Source of the DNA: Valencia hispanica
Taxonomy: Eukaryota > Chordata > Actinopteri > Cyprinodontiformes > Valenciidae
Direction: 5' to 3'
Length of the DNA: 64,000 nt
Assembly (NCBI GenBank): GCA_963556495.2
Contig: OY747716.1
Location: 30,713,318-30,777,317, forward strand
A program made the position numbers and the translations under genes. The notes beneath the pieces are model-generated. The model did no database searches. It was given only the letters and a program-made list of their open reading frames with translations, and was not told the origin of the DNA. Position 1 is the first letter of the stretch. The number at the start of each line of letters is the position of its first letter. This document shows, in pieces, positions 22,641-36,470 of this stretch.

Positions 22641-22714
22641 ATGGACAACACGTCCATAATAACACAGGTTGCAAATCCGAAAGAGGAGGAGAGCATCTCA
22701 TCGAGTCAAGATAA
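22523..22714 (+). other. Upstream ORF overlapping the CTDSPL start codon
   Basis: A 63-codon ORF begins 118 bases upstream of the CTDSPL ATG in another frame, runs through the main start, and stops two bases before the exon 1 donor. A second uORF (22314-22523) ends where this one begins. If the mRNA starts upstream of 22523, both could lower CTDSPL translation. Their peptides resemble nothing I recognise, so any effect would come from scanning ribosomes rather than from the product. Confidence 0.4.
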
Positions 22715-22716
22715 AG
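22641..22716 (+). CDS. ctdspl: CTDSPL coding exon 1
   Basis: The ATG at 22641 opens 25 codons plus one base, encoding MDNTSIITQV followed by ANPKEEE and a Ser-rich end. The N-terminal ITQVxNPKE word is the CTDSPL signature. The exon ends at a consensus donor (AAAG|gtaagc), leaving phase 1. The start context is TTCCATGG: good at +4 but lacking a purine at -3, so leaky scanning is possible. The N-terminus is outside the phosphatase fold and is thought to be largely disordered. An out-of-frame upstream ORF overlaps this whole exon. Confidence 0.9.
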
Positions 22717-24149
22717 GTAAGCCGTGGAGAAATTACCAATGACATTGTCTGTGCTTTTTCTTGTGGCATTAGATAATTCTTTCTGTATTCTGCTGTTTGC
22801 ACGATGGAAATCTGTGCAAATCTGTAGCCCTCTGTGTAAAGAGGAATCTCCGGACCGCAACAGCAAAACAGTATCGACGTAAAATCCTCCATTGTTTGAG
22901 TGACGGAGGGAACAAAACCCTTCTAGTTTACCTCAATACGGACGGGAGTATACTGTAACTTAATTGTGGCTTTATTATCGTAGCCAAACGCTCACGTTTT
23001 TTATTTGACTCAGTTAAATCCTGTATTTCCCCCCACTCAAGTGTAAGCAGGATTTACTAGAGGGGGGCGGGTACAACACTACCTTCCCCTTTACACTGCT
23101 TACAAATACATGTCAGCATCAACAGGAGTACAAATCTGCAACTACTCTTGGAAAACTAACGCAATTAACTGATCGAAATGAACGGGAACATATTGTGCTG
23201 CACTACGCCTGTAACCAGGGGCGCCCCCAGAAACTTTTCAAAGGGGTGGCCAGATGGTGACTGCTAATAATCCTGGGGAAGCACAGCAAAAGCCACAACA
23301 GTTTTTTTTAACAGTAGCTATACGTAGACATGAATAGCCTATGCAAGAGCGGCACACCATTAAAAACTAAAAAGTTCATAAGAGTAAATCAAATTAAAAT
23401 AATTTGTACAGCTAGCTGAAGCTCATTCTCCCATATTCAGATTTATACATGTAAAAAAGGTCAATAATGAAATTAATGAATAAGGTAATACATGTTTAAA
23501 TATTTAGTTATTGCTGCGTAAACTGAATATAAGCGTCATTAAGTCTCTTATAAATTTCTCTGTGATAACTATATAGGAAGAGTCTCTATAGACATCAACC
23601 TCCAGCTGTATAAAAAACAACAGCTGCTGTGCAGATCACAGAAGCTGAGATACAGCAAATTCTCTCCAGTTGTTTTTTTTCTGTTATGCAACAATTGTAA
23701 TAATGAGAATGTTGGCAACTCTTCCTTGTTTGTCAGGGATTTTCATCAACTTTTGACGTGCTTTTATTAGCCAATGGCCAACCAATACAATTTTCAAGTT
23801 ACACTTGAGTTTGCATTGCAGGGTTTATTAAGTGGCTGACATTCCCTCACTAGCACCCATCCCACTGAGCCACAGGCTGCTCGGAGGCCAGAGGGACCAG
23901 AGTGTCCTGCTACACCCAGTGCTCTCTTTGGAGAAAAAGGTGACCTTTTTGTATCATCCACCTCTGAGCAGCTCTGACATACAGCACATGAAGCTCTCTG
24001 AATCACTGTGCCCCCTCCACCATATCCCTGGTCAGCACTCAAATAAGATAACACACCCCATAGCTTGTAAAGATAAACCAATCAGAATTTGTTGGTGTAT
24101 TCTGACTTAGAAAAAAAAAGAAAAAATGTAAGAAAACCCACACACACAC
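22717..24149 (+). other. CTDSPL intron 1, first segment
   Basis: The intron runs 22717-57844 (35128 bp). This part has no gene. CAGGGGCGCCCCCAG at 23217 resembles a hAT terminus, but no partner end was found. Confidence 0.55.

Positions 24150-24209
<60 letters not shown>
24150..24209. repeat. (GATA)n microsatellite
   Basis: About 15 uninterrupted GATA units. Confidence 0.95.
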
Positions 24210-25361
24210 TCAACACCTCCTGCTATTTACTGAAGTCTTGCTCTCTCTTGTCGTCTTGTAGCGTGAGTTTATCAATCTATTGTAGAAAGTAGAAGTGGGC
24301 AATATTAAAGGTATATGGTAGAAATGATATAAGTTTAGCAAAAGGTAGAGATTTTGACTATACTGGCCCAACGATGTTTGCTGTTTTCGATTTTACGGAA
24401 AAGAATCCTGTTGAAGTTGAAGCATTTTTAATTCAAATATGTACAGGCTTATTTTTGTGCGATATTAAATTTATAAACAACAACAAATAACCAAGAAAAC
24501 AGACAGTTTTAAAATGTGTATTTTTATATCATTGAGCTTTTAATTTATTTAAAATATCTTCATCTTTATTTATGTTATGGGAATTGTTGTGTTGTATTTT
24601 TTGGAAAAAGATTTGAATATTTTTTAATGCGTTTTGCTTAGTAAATGATCTTTAAATGGCATTCTACGGTTTTTTGAAGTTGTTCTGCTGCAGTGTATCT
24701 GGAAAGTGAGAATGTTCATAAACAGTAATTCAAACATATATAAAGGAAATAATATATTGCAATAATACTCTGACCTAAATATTAAGAACCTCATTGGTAT
24801 TAACAATGGTTTCTTTTTTTCTTCTTTTTTTAAACAATGGTTTCTCACCATTTAGTCAAAGCTGAAAACCCATTTTATTTCAATCAAAAGCCAATTTCTT
24901 GGTACATCTTGACTCCTTTAACCTTTAAACCAAATCTAATTAGGTAAAGCTTTTGTGTAATCTTTATGCTACTCACAAAAACGCCTTAAATTTATTTAGA
25001 ACTAGAAGTCCTGATTTCTGTGCTACCACATTGTTTTAATTGTTTTCTCTCCAAGGAGCTCAATGTGCTCCTGTGAGACCATAATAATTATAATCCACCT
25101 AAAACAATCACTAACAGAGAAAATTAAATCTTGTCACTATTAAAATGTTTTTCCTCATTTAGCCCATTTTAATGTCCAATTCAGAATTCCCACACTTTGT
25201 TTAGAACATCTGCTCATCTTGTGCAGTTAAAAATCCCAGATGGCATGTGGAATCTGATAATTAATCTGGGGGGATCAAATCTGGGTTCAGCCTCTGACCA
25301 GAGATGACTCAAAACACTAACAGACACTGTGACTCTCAAACACACATATCCGAGCATACAC

Positions 25362-25406
<45 letters not shown>

Positions 25407-26440
25407 GCATGATGTATGAAGCACTTTTAAACAGTGAACTGTGAAAAAAATTAAGCCAATTACAAAGCTGTATTTAGAGTTGAGGAGTATAAACGCAATC
25501 AACAAAAATTATAATTAAAGAAAGAGAAAGATCATAGTAATGATAATATCCAAATAAAAATATTCAGAACAAGGTTAAATATGCTTAAATTCAAAATAAA
25601 AAGTAATTAAGAGACCCTAAATTGATGACAGTAAGGGATGTTTTATTTTGTATAAAAATTAACAAAACATTCCAGGTTAATATCTAGAAGGAAACTTGCT
25701 GACAGAGAAGTATAAAGTAGGCTTAAGTTTTGTTTTCAGAAAATAATTTACATTTAAATCATAAGTGACATATCAGCATTATTTATATTTCTCTCTTGTG
25801 ATTCATGAAATACTGAAATACAAAAACTAGTAAATTGATACAGAATAGTTTTAATGCATAAGTATTAAATGATTTGCTGTTGTGGATGAAATAGAAGAAG
25901 GAAGTGACTAAATTTCAATGTGAAGGTAGGAAACAGGGGCAATTGGCAAAGGGGCAAACTGACCCAGATCCAAAATATTTACAATGTCCCTCAAGCTTTG
26001 GCCTTCTGTCAGGGTTTGGTCCCTACAACTGGATGAAAATAAACACAGATACACCCTCAGTCAATCAGCAGTATAACCAGGGGGGGCTTTAGGGATGAAT
26101 CCCTGCCCATCACTTCTCAGCTATGTCAAAGTTGACAGGAAATTTCACTAATTTGGCAATTTTTCTCTTTGACCTGTCTGCAGTGAAGCTACAAATAAAT
26201 ACAAACTTCCAAATATTGAATATTTCAGAGCACTAAACAACTGTTTTTGTACTACTAATGTTGTACTACTCATTGAAAGAAGTAACTATTGCTTATATGA
26301 TGCTTGTGGTGTGCATCTTTTTCCCGGACAGTTACAATTATTGTTATATGCATATAAATAAATATATATATATATATATAGTAAATTTCAGAAGAAAGTA
26401 ATATTTCAGAAAGAAAGGGATAAGTCAAACACTGTTTCCA
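24210..26440 (+). other. Intron 1, AT-rich, no gene
   Basis: Only short (AT)-rich tracts and the (AAT)n at 25362-25406. A (TA)n run sits at 26362-26380. No motif supports a feature. Confidence 0.5.
25362..25406. repeat. (ATA)n microsatellite
   Basis: Fifteen consecutive AAT/ATA triplets. Confidence 0.95.
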
Positions 26441-26442
26441 TC

Positions 26443-27006
26443 ATGGGTGAAGAAGTGGAGGTGGTTGAGGAGCATAAATACCTCGGAGTTCACCTGGACA
26501 ACAGACTGGACTGGAGGCGCAATAGTGAAGCGTCTACAAGAAGGGACAGAGCAGACTCTACTTCTTGGGGAAGCTTAGATCCTTCAAGGTTTGCAGCAAA
26601 ATGCTTCAAATCTTCAACAAGTCTGGTATGGAGAGTGTAATTTCCTCAGCCATCATCTGTTGGGGTAGCAGCATCAGAGCCGGGGACTTAAAAAGGTTAA
26701 ACAACCTGATAAAGAAGGCTGGTTCTGTTCTGGGGACGACTGTGGAACATCTGGAGATGACAATGCAAAGAAGGATTCTTCATAAAAATCAAAGAAATTA
26801 TGGACAACCCTGAGCATCCTCTTGATGAGACTATCCTGCAACAACAGAGTGTCTTCAGTCGGAGGCTTGTTCAGTTTCGCTGCAACACAGAGCGCTACAG
26901 AAAATCTTTCCCGCCCACATCCATCATCATCTACAACAACTCCTTAAAGAATTAGCTATATCAACACTTAATTTCCCTTTGGGATCAATAAAGTATTTTT
27001 AAATTG

Positions 27007-27007
<1 letters not shown>
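26443..27007 (+). mobile_element. Non-LTR retrotransposon 3' fragment ending in (GATA)n
   Basis: On +, in two frames: EEVEVVEEHKYLGVHLDNRL, then KLRSFKVCSKMLQIF and ESVISSAIICWGSS, then LKRLNNLIKKAGSVLGT. These are the C-terminal RT blocks of a LINE (YLGV box, CWG box, KAGSVLG box). Further on, CAGTCGGAGGCTTG and CCCGCCCACATCC encode the end of the ORF. The 3' UTR is short (TTTCCCTTTGGGATCAATAA) and passes straight into (GATA)n. The copy is 5'-truncated with frameshifts. Confidence 0.7.

Positions 27008-27069
<62 letters not shown>
27008..27069. repeat. (GATA)n at the LINE 3' end
   Basis: About 15 GATA units directly after the LINE, probably grown from its tail. Confidence 0.9.

Positions 27070-29573
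<2,504 letters not shown>

Positions 29574-29632
<59 letters not shown>
29574..29632. repeat. (AT)n microsatellite, 5' side of the RTE LINE
   Basis: About 60 bases of AT dinucleotide directly at the truncated 5' edge of the LINE. It is read as Ile-Tyr codons in the LINE frame. Confidence 0.95.
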
Positions 29633-29635
<3 letters not shown>

Positions 29636-30139
29636 AGACTCACCTTTTTAACATAGCTTTTAACTGATTATTATTTATTAAATCTGTTTAATTGCTCTGC
29701 ATGTTTTATTTGATTGAATTCTTTTTTAGTTTAGCTTTTAGCTGGCTATTTATCAATTATTGTTTATCTGGTGGTCGGCTGTGGCTGCCTTGGTGCTCTC
29801 CAGGTGGTGCTTGGGTGGAGGTGGGTGTACCAGCCCTCCCTCCTCTGGGCTCCCTGGGTCAGTGCCTTGGCTGCTGCTGTTGATCTGCTGCTGCCGATGT
29901 AGATGGCTCCCATGATGACGTTTCCTGGTTCATCTGTACTCAGCCCGTTCTGCTTTTGTTAATGTGCTGTTGTTTATTGTTGCTTTTATGCAGGGGGGGG
30001 GGTATAGCTGTGGTGATGTTTTTTACTTTTGGGTTTTGGGAAGGGGGGGTTGTGGGTCATTTTTAATCTGTAAAGCACTTTGAGAAGCTTTGTTTTGGTT
30101 TGAAAAGCGCTTTATAATTAAAGTTTGATTTGATTTGAT
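29633..30139 (+). mobile_element. L2-type LINE 3' UTR fragment
   Basis: Ends with the L2-family tail TGTAAAGCACTTTGAGAAGC, GAAAAGCGCTTTATAATTAA and TTTGATTTGATTTGAT. The start has residual ORF text (CACCTTTTTAACATAGCTTT). A long G/T-rich UTR lies between. Confidence 0.7.
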
Positions 30140-30159
30140 ATATACATATATATAAATAT

Positions 30160-30238
<79 letters not shown>
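30140..30238. repeat. (AT)n microsatellite
   Basis: An AT/ATAC-rich start, then about 70 bases of pure AT at the L2 tail. Confidence 0.9.
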
Positions 30239-30239
<1 letters not shown>

Positions 30240-31218
30240 TCAATGGGACTCAAAATTTGATTTTTCTTGTGTCTAAAACAGCCAGTTTTGTCATAATTTA
30301 GCAAATACACTTTTCAGTGTATTCGCATTTCACAAAGATGAGTCTATGCCTTTTATTTGGTAGCCACATAGATTTCATAGTATGATGCAATGAGATGTAA
30401 TTGCTGGACTAACAAAAATGGGAGTGGGAGTCTTGGGGCAGCCGGCCTCAGTCTCACTTTGTAAGTCACTCTGGCTTTTCATAAGATAACATTCAAGGCA
30501 GTTGTCAATGTACAAGCCATTTACCTTAAACAAATTAGATTAAATCTGACTTTAGCTCTTCACATTTTGCTGCATGACTGATGTCAGGCAGGCCAAACAA
30601 CAATTTAAAAAAAATTGAGTCTTAGCAGAATGATCGATTTATTGGAAGAGCCTTTTGAATTTGCCTTAATATATGTTGTTTACCTGAGAACTAATTAAGC
30701 AGAAAGAGTTTTTACACTGCTGTGGATGTTTGTTAGTGGTGAATTTTCTCAGGAGCCATCAAAAAACAGATACTTAAAAAAACACTTTACTGATGTGTTG
30801 TTCAAAAAGAAGGAAGACCACACAGACTACTCCACACATAGGACTATCTGATTTATCAGGTCTCCCTCTACCTCCCCCACCCTCCAAAAATAAAAACCCT
30901 AAACAAAAACAAACTATATGTTTTTATTGCAAGTTAGGTTGACTTCTCGGAAAGGAATGGTGTGAATTCTCCTAAGTTGAAATTGTCATAGTTACCCATT
31001 TTTTACTCCAGTTATAGATACAGGATCATATTTATAACAGTGAACAGATTAAAACAAGATATTTACATGCGCTGTATAAAAAGTCATACTTTTTTTTCTA
31101 ACTGCTGGTATTAAATTAGATTAAGCGTTTTCTGTTTTATGCTTTTATACAATTTGGGAAAACTTAGATGATGCCATGGCTTTTTACATCTTTGATAGCT
31201 TAATTTACAAAATTTTAA
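30239..31218 (+). other. Intron 1, largely repeat-free
   Basis: No gene or transposon recognised. The segment 30530-30720 has mixed composition with homeobox-like TAATTA and TTTATTGG words and could be non-coding regulatory sequence. Confidence 0.45.
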
Positions 31219-32622
31219 TCAAGTGGAGGCATACCTGTAGAATGATTTTAAGGCAACACATCAAAACACTTCTTCCTTGAGTGACATCGTGTAAAAATCA
31301 AATGATTTCAACCAAGGTATCAAGAAGAGATTTGTGGACCTCCACTTGTCTGTTTCATCTTTGTATAAAGTTTCCAGATGCCTGAAGGGGTGACTTTTAT
31401 CTTCAATCAAATGGATGTGAACGTGGGCAGAACGGTCTCCCTCTCACCTTATCATTAGGAGGCATGTGCTTCCTTATTTAAATCTGACTACCCGATTCTT
31501 TTATCCAGTCTGGTAAAAGTCTTCAAAACGAAAGAAGCAAATACTTTGCTTGAGCATTTAATAAAAGATCAAGCCCTAATACAAAAGTTCTGAAAAACCA
31601 GTCAAGCAAGAGATAGGAACGGCCGTTAGCTTGTTACAGCTCCCCTGAGCGAGTTGCAGCAAAAGCCTGTGTTGCTGCTTTGTAGCACCTGATGGCTCCA
31701 CCTGCAACCGAGTTTCTTCCGGATTCTTTCCAGACCTCTGCTACCCCCTGATCTCCCCCTCTATGTAAACATTATTTTATTCTCCTAATGAATGTAACAC
31801 TAGTATGCATTCTCCTGCTATCAAACATACAATATAGTGTCCTATAATATCCTACAATATCAACCTCAGAGTCTGCAATCTAAGCTGAAAGAGCAGCTAA
31901 TCAACGAAGAAAGCATTCTTTCAAAAGCAACATTGAAAGCCAGAAAGTCATTTGCATTTGCACTCAGGGACAAAGATCTTAATTTTTGAGAACATGTCCT
32001 ATGACCTAAGGAATTTAAAATGGAAGAGATTGGCCACAAAGATTGTTATATTTAGAGAGAAAAAGGGCTGAACTTGCAAGGCTAAGAACATCATCCCAAC
32101 TTTGAATTATAGGGGTGGCAACATCATATTGTGTAGGTGTTTTGCCGCAGAAAGAACTGGCACACTTCAGAAAATAGATGTCATCATGACGAAAGAACAA
32201 CACAACACAAAATGTTTAAAGGACAACAAAAGCCATTTTGGATGCATGACCATCACAAAGTCCTGTTCTTTATCCCATAGAAAATATGTGGGTTCAGCAA
32301 GGCAGGCTACAAGACACAGTTCTCTTAGGAGGAATGGGCCCAAAGTTCTGCAAACTATTGTGAGAAGCATGTGGCAGGATACCAAAAACAGTTTAAAAGA
32401 CAGTTCTATCAAAGAATAAAGAAATATGTGTTCACTTTTTTGTTTGAAGAAAATTATTTTTAAAAATTCCCTCTCTCTTTATATATTATTTAGCAAATCT
32501 AATTATTTGTTTAAACCCTAACTAAACCAAAGCAGGAAATATTTAGTATGATAAGATGAGAGTGATAAATAAAAGTTGCATCTTTTTATGCAGGGTATGT
32601 AAATATCTGGATTCAACTGTAG
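31219..32622 (+). mobile_element. Tc1-like transposon remnant, interrupted
   Basis: The left part (31219-31420) has TTTCAACCAAGGTATCAAGA and TTGTGGACCTCCAC. The right part (31862-32622) has AGCTGAAAGAGCAGC, GGCAACATCATATTG, and a tail CAGGGTATGTAAATATCTGG with ATTCAACTGTA, a Tc1 terminus. The intervening 31421-31861 is different sequence with no recognised identity. Stops throughout. Confidence 0.6.
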
Positions 32623-33539
32623 GCTCCCTAAAGAGCTCCTTCTGATCTGCTGCATGTGAGAGAGAAACATGTTCGTAATTAGAGAAAAAATAAACACAAG
32701 GAGGAGCAGGAGATGCTGGGATTTCTGCACACTAATAGCGTGTTAAAATTTGATTCCCTCTGAGTATTGGTTAGAAATTATTTGCATTCCCTAGAGAAAC
32801 AAGGAAAGAAAAACACTGAAGCTGTAATTGTATATTAGTCTTGAAAAAGCCTCTGATTTCATGCGCAATTGGTTTTTGAGGTTATTCCTGGAACCCGCTG
32901 CTGCACATTACTAAAGTGTTTATGATGAGGGGACCACACCTGTAGAAGAGTGAGAAGCACAGCTAAGTGAGGAGAGCTACTGTGAGTTTTGGCTGTCTCT
33001 GAGTCTCTGGCACAACTTGGCAATGTCATGTGTACAGTACTCCGCTGCCACTGCCAACCTCAAAGTGTTGGGGAGCTTGTGCTCGGTTAGAGGCTTCTCC
33101 ATCCTCTTGGAATCGCATTGGACTGCGGTGTGCGTACAGTAAAGTCAATATTCAGTGCAGCATTTTGACTGAGAAGATGAGGAGAGGAAAAGTTGAACTT
33201 GGTGCCCTGAGGTTCAGATCCTGATTACAGATTTATAAACTCCTGTCATCCAGAGCAGCTCAGAAAAGCTGATTATATTTACCTATGGGAAAGAGTTTTA
33301 GAGGGGTAGACATTTTCTGAGACATCTTAATTTCTTTTGTGCAGTTCCTTTTTGGATAGCTAATAGGCAAGGTCAAATCTAGCACATAAATGTGAATTAG
33401 GAAAAAAAGGGATATGTGGTTTTCAAACTCCTAGCATATTGATAATCTGACGCCCCAAGAAGAAGAAGAAAAAAAACAAGGATACTCGGATACCACTAAA
33501 TAAAATCTAGTGTAACCCGTTGTCCTCAAAGGTAATAAA
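32623..33539 (+). other. Intron 1, repeat-free, candidate regulatory stretch
   Basis: No transposon words. About 32740-32930 contains an exact octamer-type ATTTGCAT, followed by CATTCC, plus TAATTG and TAATAG words. Confidence 0.4.
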
Positions 33540-34890
33540 TTCTTACAAAGGGCCACTCAATCCATCTGAAAATGGAAAGAGTATGGCACAGCTGGAAACC
33601 TACCAAGGCATGGCATGGCAATCCAAATACCCCGAAAGGCCAGGCGAGGAGAGAATTAATCAATGAAGCAGCTGAGACACCATGGTAACTCTGGAGGAGC
33701 TGGAAGGCAAGGCAAGGCAATTTTATTTGTATAGCACACTTTCAACAACAAGGTAATTCAAGGTGCTTTATATAATTAAGGGGTAAAATAAAAACAGTAA
33801 AACACAGACAAAGCATATACAGTAAAAACAGCAATAAAGCAAGAAGCATACACAGATACATCAAAGCATTACAAAGCATATAAAGCAAAAACAGCAATAA
33901 AGCAAGAAGCATACACAAAACATATGATATGTCAAAGCATTACTCAAAGGCAGCTCTAAACAGATACGTTTTTAGTTGTGACTTAAAAGATCTCAGTGTT
34001 TTAGCAGCTTTGCAGTTGTCTGGAAGTTTGTTCCAGATTAGAAGAGCATAGAAACTGAAAGGTGTTTTTCCATGTTTGGTTCTAACTCTAGGGATGTTGA
34101 GTAGACTGGAATTAGAGGACCTGAGTGTTCTGGTGGGTCAGTATAGTAAAAGTAGATCTTCAACATACTTTAGTGCTAAACCATTCAATGACTTATGAAG
34201 TAGTACAAGTATTTTGAAGTCTATTCTCTGAGCTAGGGAGCCAGTGTAAGGACTTTAGAACTGGGGTGATGTGCTCTACTTTCCTCATTCTAGTGAGCAG
34301 CGTTCTAGATCAGCAGCAGCTGTCTAATTGACTTTTTAGGCAGACCTGTGAAGACGCTGTTGCAGTAATCAGTCCGACTAAAGATAAGCGCAGGGATGAG
34401 TTTTTCGAGGTCGTTTTGCGACATCAGTCCTTTAATCCTAGAAATGTTTTTCAGGTGATAGAAGGCTGACCTTTTGATTGCCTTTATGTGGCCCTGAAGA
34501 CTGAAAGACCAGACTGAAAAACATCAAAGCGGTTGGTCATTGCTATGAAGCTATTTAACTGCTGAAACACAGGTTTTTCAATGATTTTACTGATGAATGG
34601 AAGATTAGAATTTGATCCACTGGAGCAGTTTCTTAAAGTCCTCAGCTGAGCAAAACACCATTTTGGTAAAGGATCCACACCTCATTTGGGACAATCTCTT
34701 GACAGTACAACTATTTGTCATCCATTCAACTAGTCTGGCTCTTATGGAAGACACAGAAGATACATTTTTACACTGCTCACCATAAATATTCAGTTTAACA
34801 GTTAATATGAAGCATCCTTCACAGCTATCCATAGTCAGACTTTCCAAAGATGCAGTTACACTCCAACTCATCCTGTAAAAAGCCACTGGG
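33540..34890 (+). mobile_element. Tc1-like transposon split by an L2 LINE
   Basis: 33540-33702 reads like the Tc1 at window start (GAAAATGGAAAGAGTATGGCA, then AGACACCATGGTAACTCTGG and AGGAGCTGG). It resumes at about 34695 (GACAGTACAACTATTTGTCA and GTCTGGCTCTTATGGAAGAC). Only a 5' portion of the transposase remains. Confidence 0.7.
33703..34690 (-). mobile_element. L2-clade LINE fragment inserted in the Tc1 copy
   Basis: Starts at + AAGGCAAGGCAAGGCAATTT (the L2 3' tail, inverted). On the minus strand it reads FSRTDYCNSVFTGLPKKS, the SRxDYCN box of L2 RTs, and further 5' SNLPFISKIIEKPVFQQLNS. Between these lies an internal deletion near 34498. A segment of about 65 bases (AACAGCAATAAAGCAAGAAG) is tandemly duplicated at 33825-33950. 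Confidence 0.8.
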
Positions 34891-35201
34891 GAGAACGGTG
34901 TGGGCCGGATCTTTCATAACTCCTACACTTGGTGACTGTTAAGACTTAAACCATATGCTGCAGGAAGTCCACATGCTTTTGCTCATAAGTTCCAGGCTAG
35001 CTTCCAGTTTAGAGCACAATTTCCTAAATATTGAATTGTTGATATCCTATATCCATGTCAGTTACAGCCTAATAATTCAGAAAATCTGCGTACAACAAAA
35101 AGTGTAAATAAAAACCTTAACATAATCTTTATAACATAGAAATGAAAATTCAAACAGTGATTTAAAGAAGTGATGTGTGCATTTGCATTCATTCATACTC
35201 T
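34891..35201 (+). other. Intron 1, no feature seen
   Basis: Unclassified AT-rich sequence. Confidence 0.4.
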
Positions 35202-35690
35202 AATGCCCCTTTACCACTAGGATCGGGTCAGCCCCGTATGGGTCGGGTCAGCACGGCCCAGAACGGGCTGGTTGTGTTTCCATTACTATCTCAGGAATGC
35301 GTGAAAGGTCTGTGATATCATTCATAATTGCCACAAGAGTAGTAAACAAATGTGGATGTGCGCATTGAGAGCGGAACGTGATGGAGAAACAACAATGGAG
35401 GATGTTGAGGTATTTTTGGACATTGTACTCTGACTGTGGCTCTTTGTGAAAAAGAAATTCCGCGCATGCTCACTGCCAGGACAATCAGTGGCTACCACTA
35501 CGTAGGTAGCCATTGATTGTAGGTAGCCACTGACTACGTAGGTTTACCCGACCAAGTAGTCCATCAGGCATCGCTTCGGACCAAGGCAGAGGTAGTCAGC
35601 TCGGCCCCGACAAAGGTAATGGAAACACGTCAAATCGGGGCTGAGTCTACCCGTTCCAGACCGGACTGACCCTAGTAGAAAAGGGGCATT
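35202..35690. mobile_element. MITE with long imperfect terminal inverted repeats
   Basis: The left end AATGCCCCTTTACCACTAGG and the right end (inverted) AATGCCCCTTTTCTACTAGG align. The similarity continues through GGGTCAG, GAACGGG and TGTTTCCATTAC, about 80 bases in all. No transposase. The class is probably PIF/Harbinger or hAT; no convincing target duplication was found. Confidence 0.8.
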
Positions 35691-36127
35691 GTATAACTAA
35701 ATGAAATCCAGTGAAGTTAGTTAGCTTCAGAAGACACCTTATTGTCGAAAGAAAGCCAGAAAAGGTATATTTACAGTTTGCCACAAGCCAAGTAGGGTTC
35801 ACAAAAAAGCTGCACTTTTCAAATGAGACCAAAAATAAATGTTTTAGCCTACATATGAAACATTACATGTTGTGGATATCTAAAATTGTAGAAACCTTTT
35901 GGAGATTGCAAAAGATGTTGGCCAGATGGTCACCTTCCAACAGAACAACAACCTTAAAAATACATGTTAATTTTTTTTTTTCCTTTTCTCAAATGTTTTG
36001 TTTATTTATTAAAAAACAGGTGTTCTGGTGGTCTAATGTGAGGAAATGAATTGTCCCCTTTCATGTATTTGAAGTATGTGTGTTGCTTTTCCTCTGCTCC
36101 TAGTTTATAATAGTTAATGTGCATTGG
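35691..36127 (+). other. Intron 1; Tc1-like words, no gene
   Basis: 35800-35960 (CACTTTTCAAATGAGACC, CTTTTGGAGATTG) looks like very old Tc1 transposase. Too decayed to delimit. Confidence 0.35.
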
Positions 36128-36470
36128 GATCAATGATATGGGCTCACTGTGTTAGGGTGAGATACGTTACTTTTCCCAGGATATGTTGGAGGTTTCTTCC
36201 TGTTGAAGGGGAGTTTTTCCTCTCCACCGTCGCTACATGCTTGCTCAGTATGAGGGATTGCTGAAGGATTGGTGTGGTTGGAAAGTCTGCCCAACCTCAC
36301 GCCAATGACTGACGCAATCTGCTTCCTTAAATAGGAAACATTTTAACTGATTGGAATGTTTGTATAAATGTATTGAAATGACTTCTTGTTAAGTGCCTTG
36401 AGATGACATCTGTTGTGAATTGGCGCTATATAAATAAACTGAATTGAAACTGAATTGAATTGAATTTAAT
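36128..36470 (+). mobile_element. Fish LINE 3' tail ending in (AATTG)n
   Basis: TTCTTCCTGTTGAAGGGGAG, TTTTTCCTCTCCACCGTCGC, ATGCTTGCTCAGTATGAGGG, GTGCCTTGAGATGACATCTG, TTGGCGCTATATAAATAAAC, then ACTGAATTGAATTGAA. A shorter piece of the same family sits inside the Tc1 at 825-925. Confidence 0.7.

Noticed and set aside
23217..23260. CAGGGGCGCCCCCAG as a hAT end
   Set aside because: No matching opposite terminus or 8-bp duplication was found.
24150..27069. Regularly spaced short repeats as a CRISPR-like array
   Set aside because: They are perfect GATA and AAT microsatellites without spacers, in a vertebrate genome.
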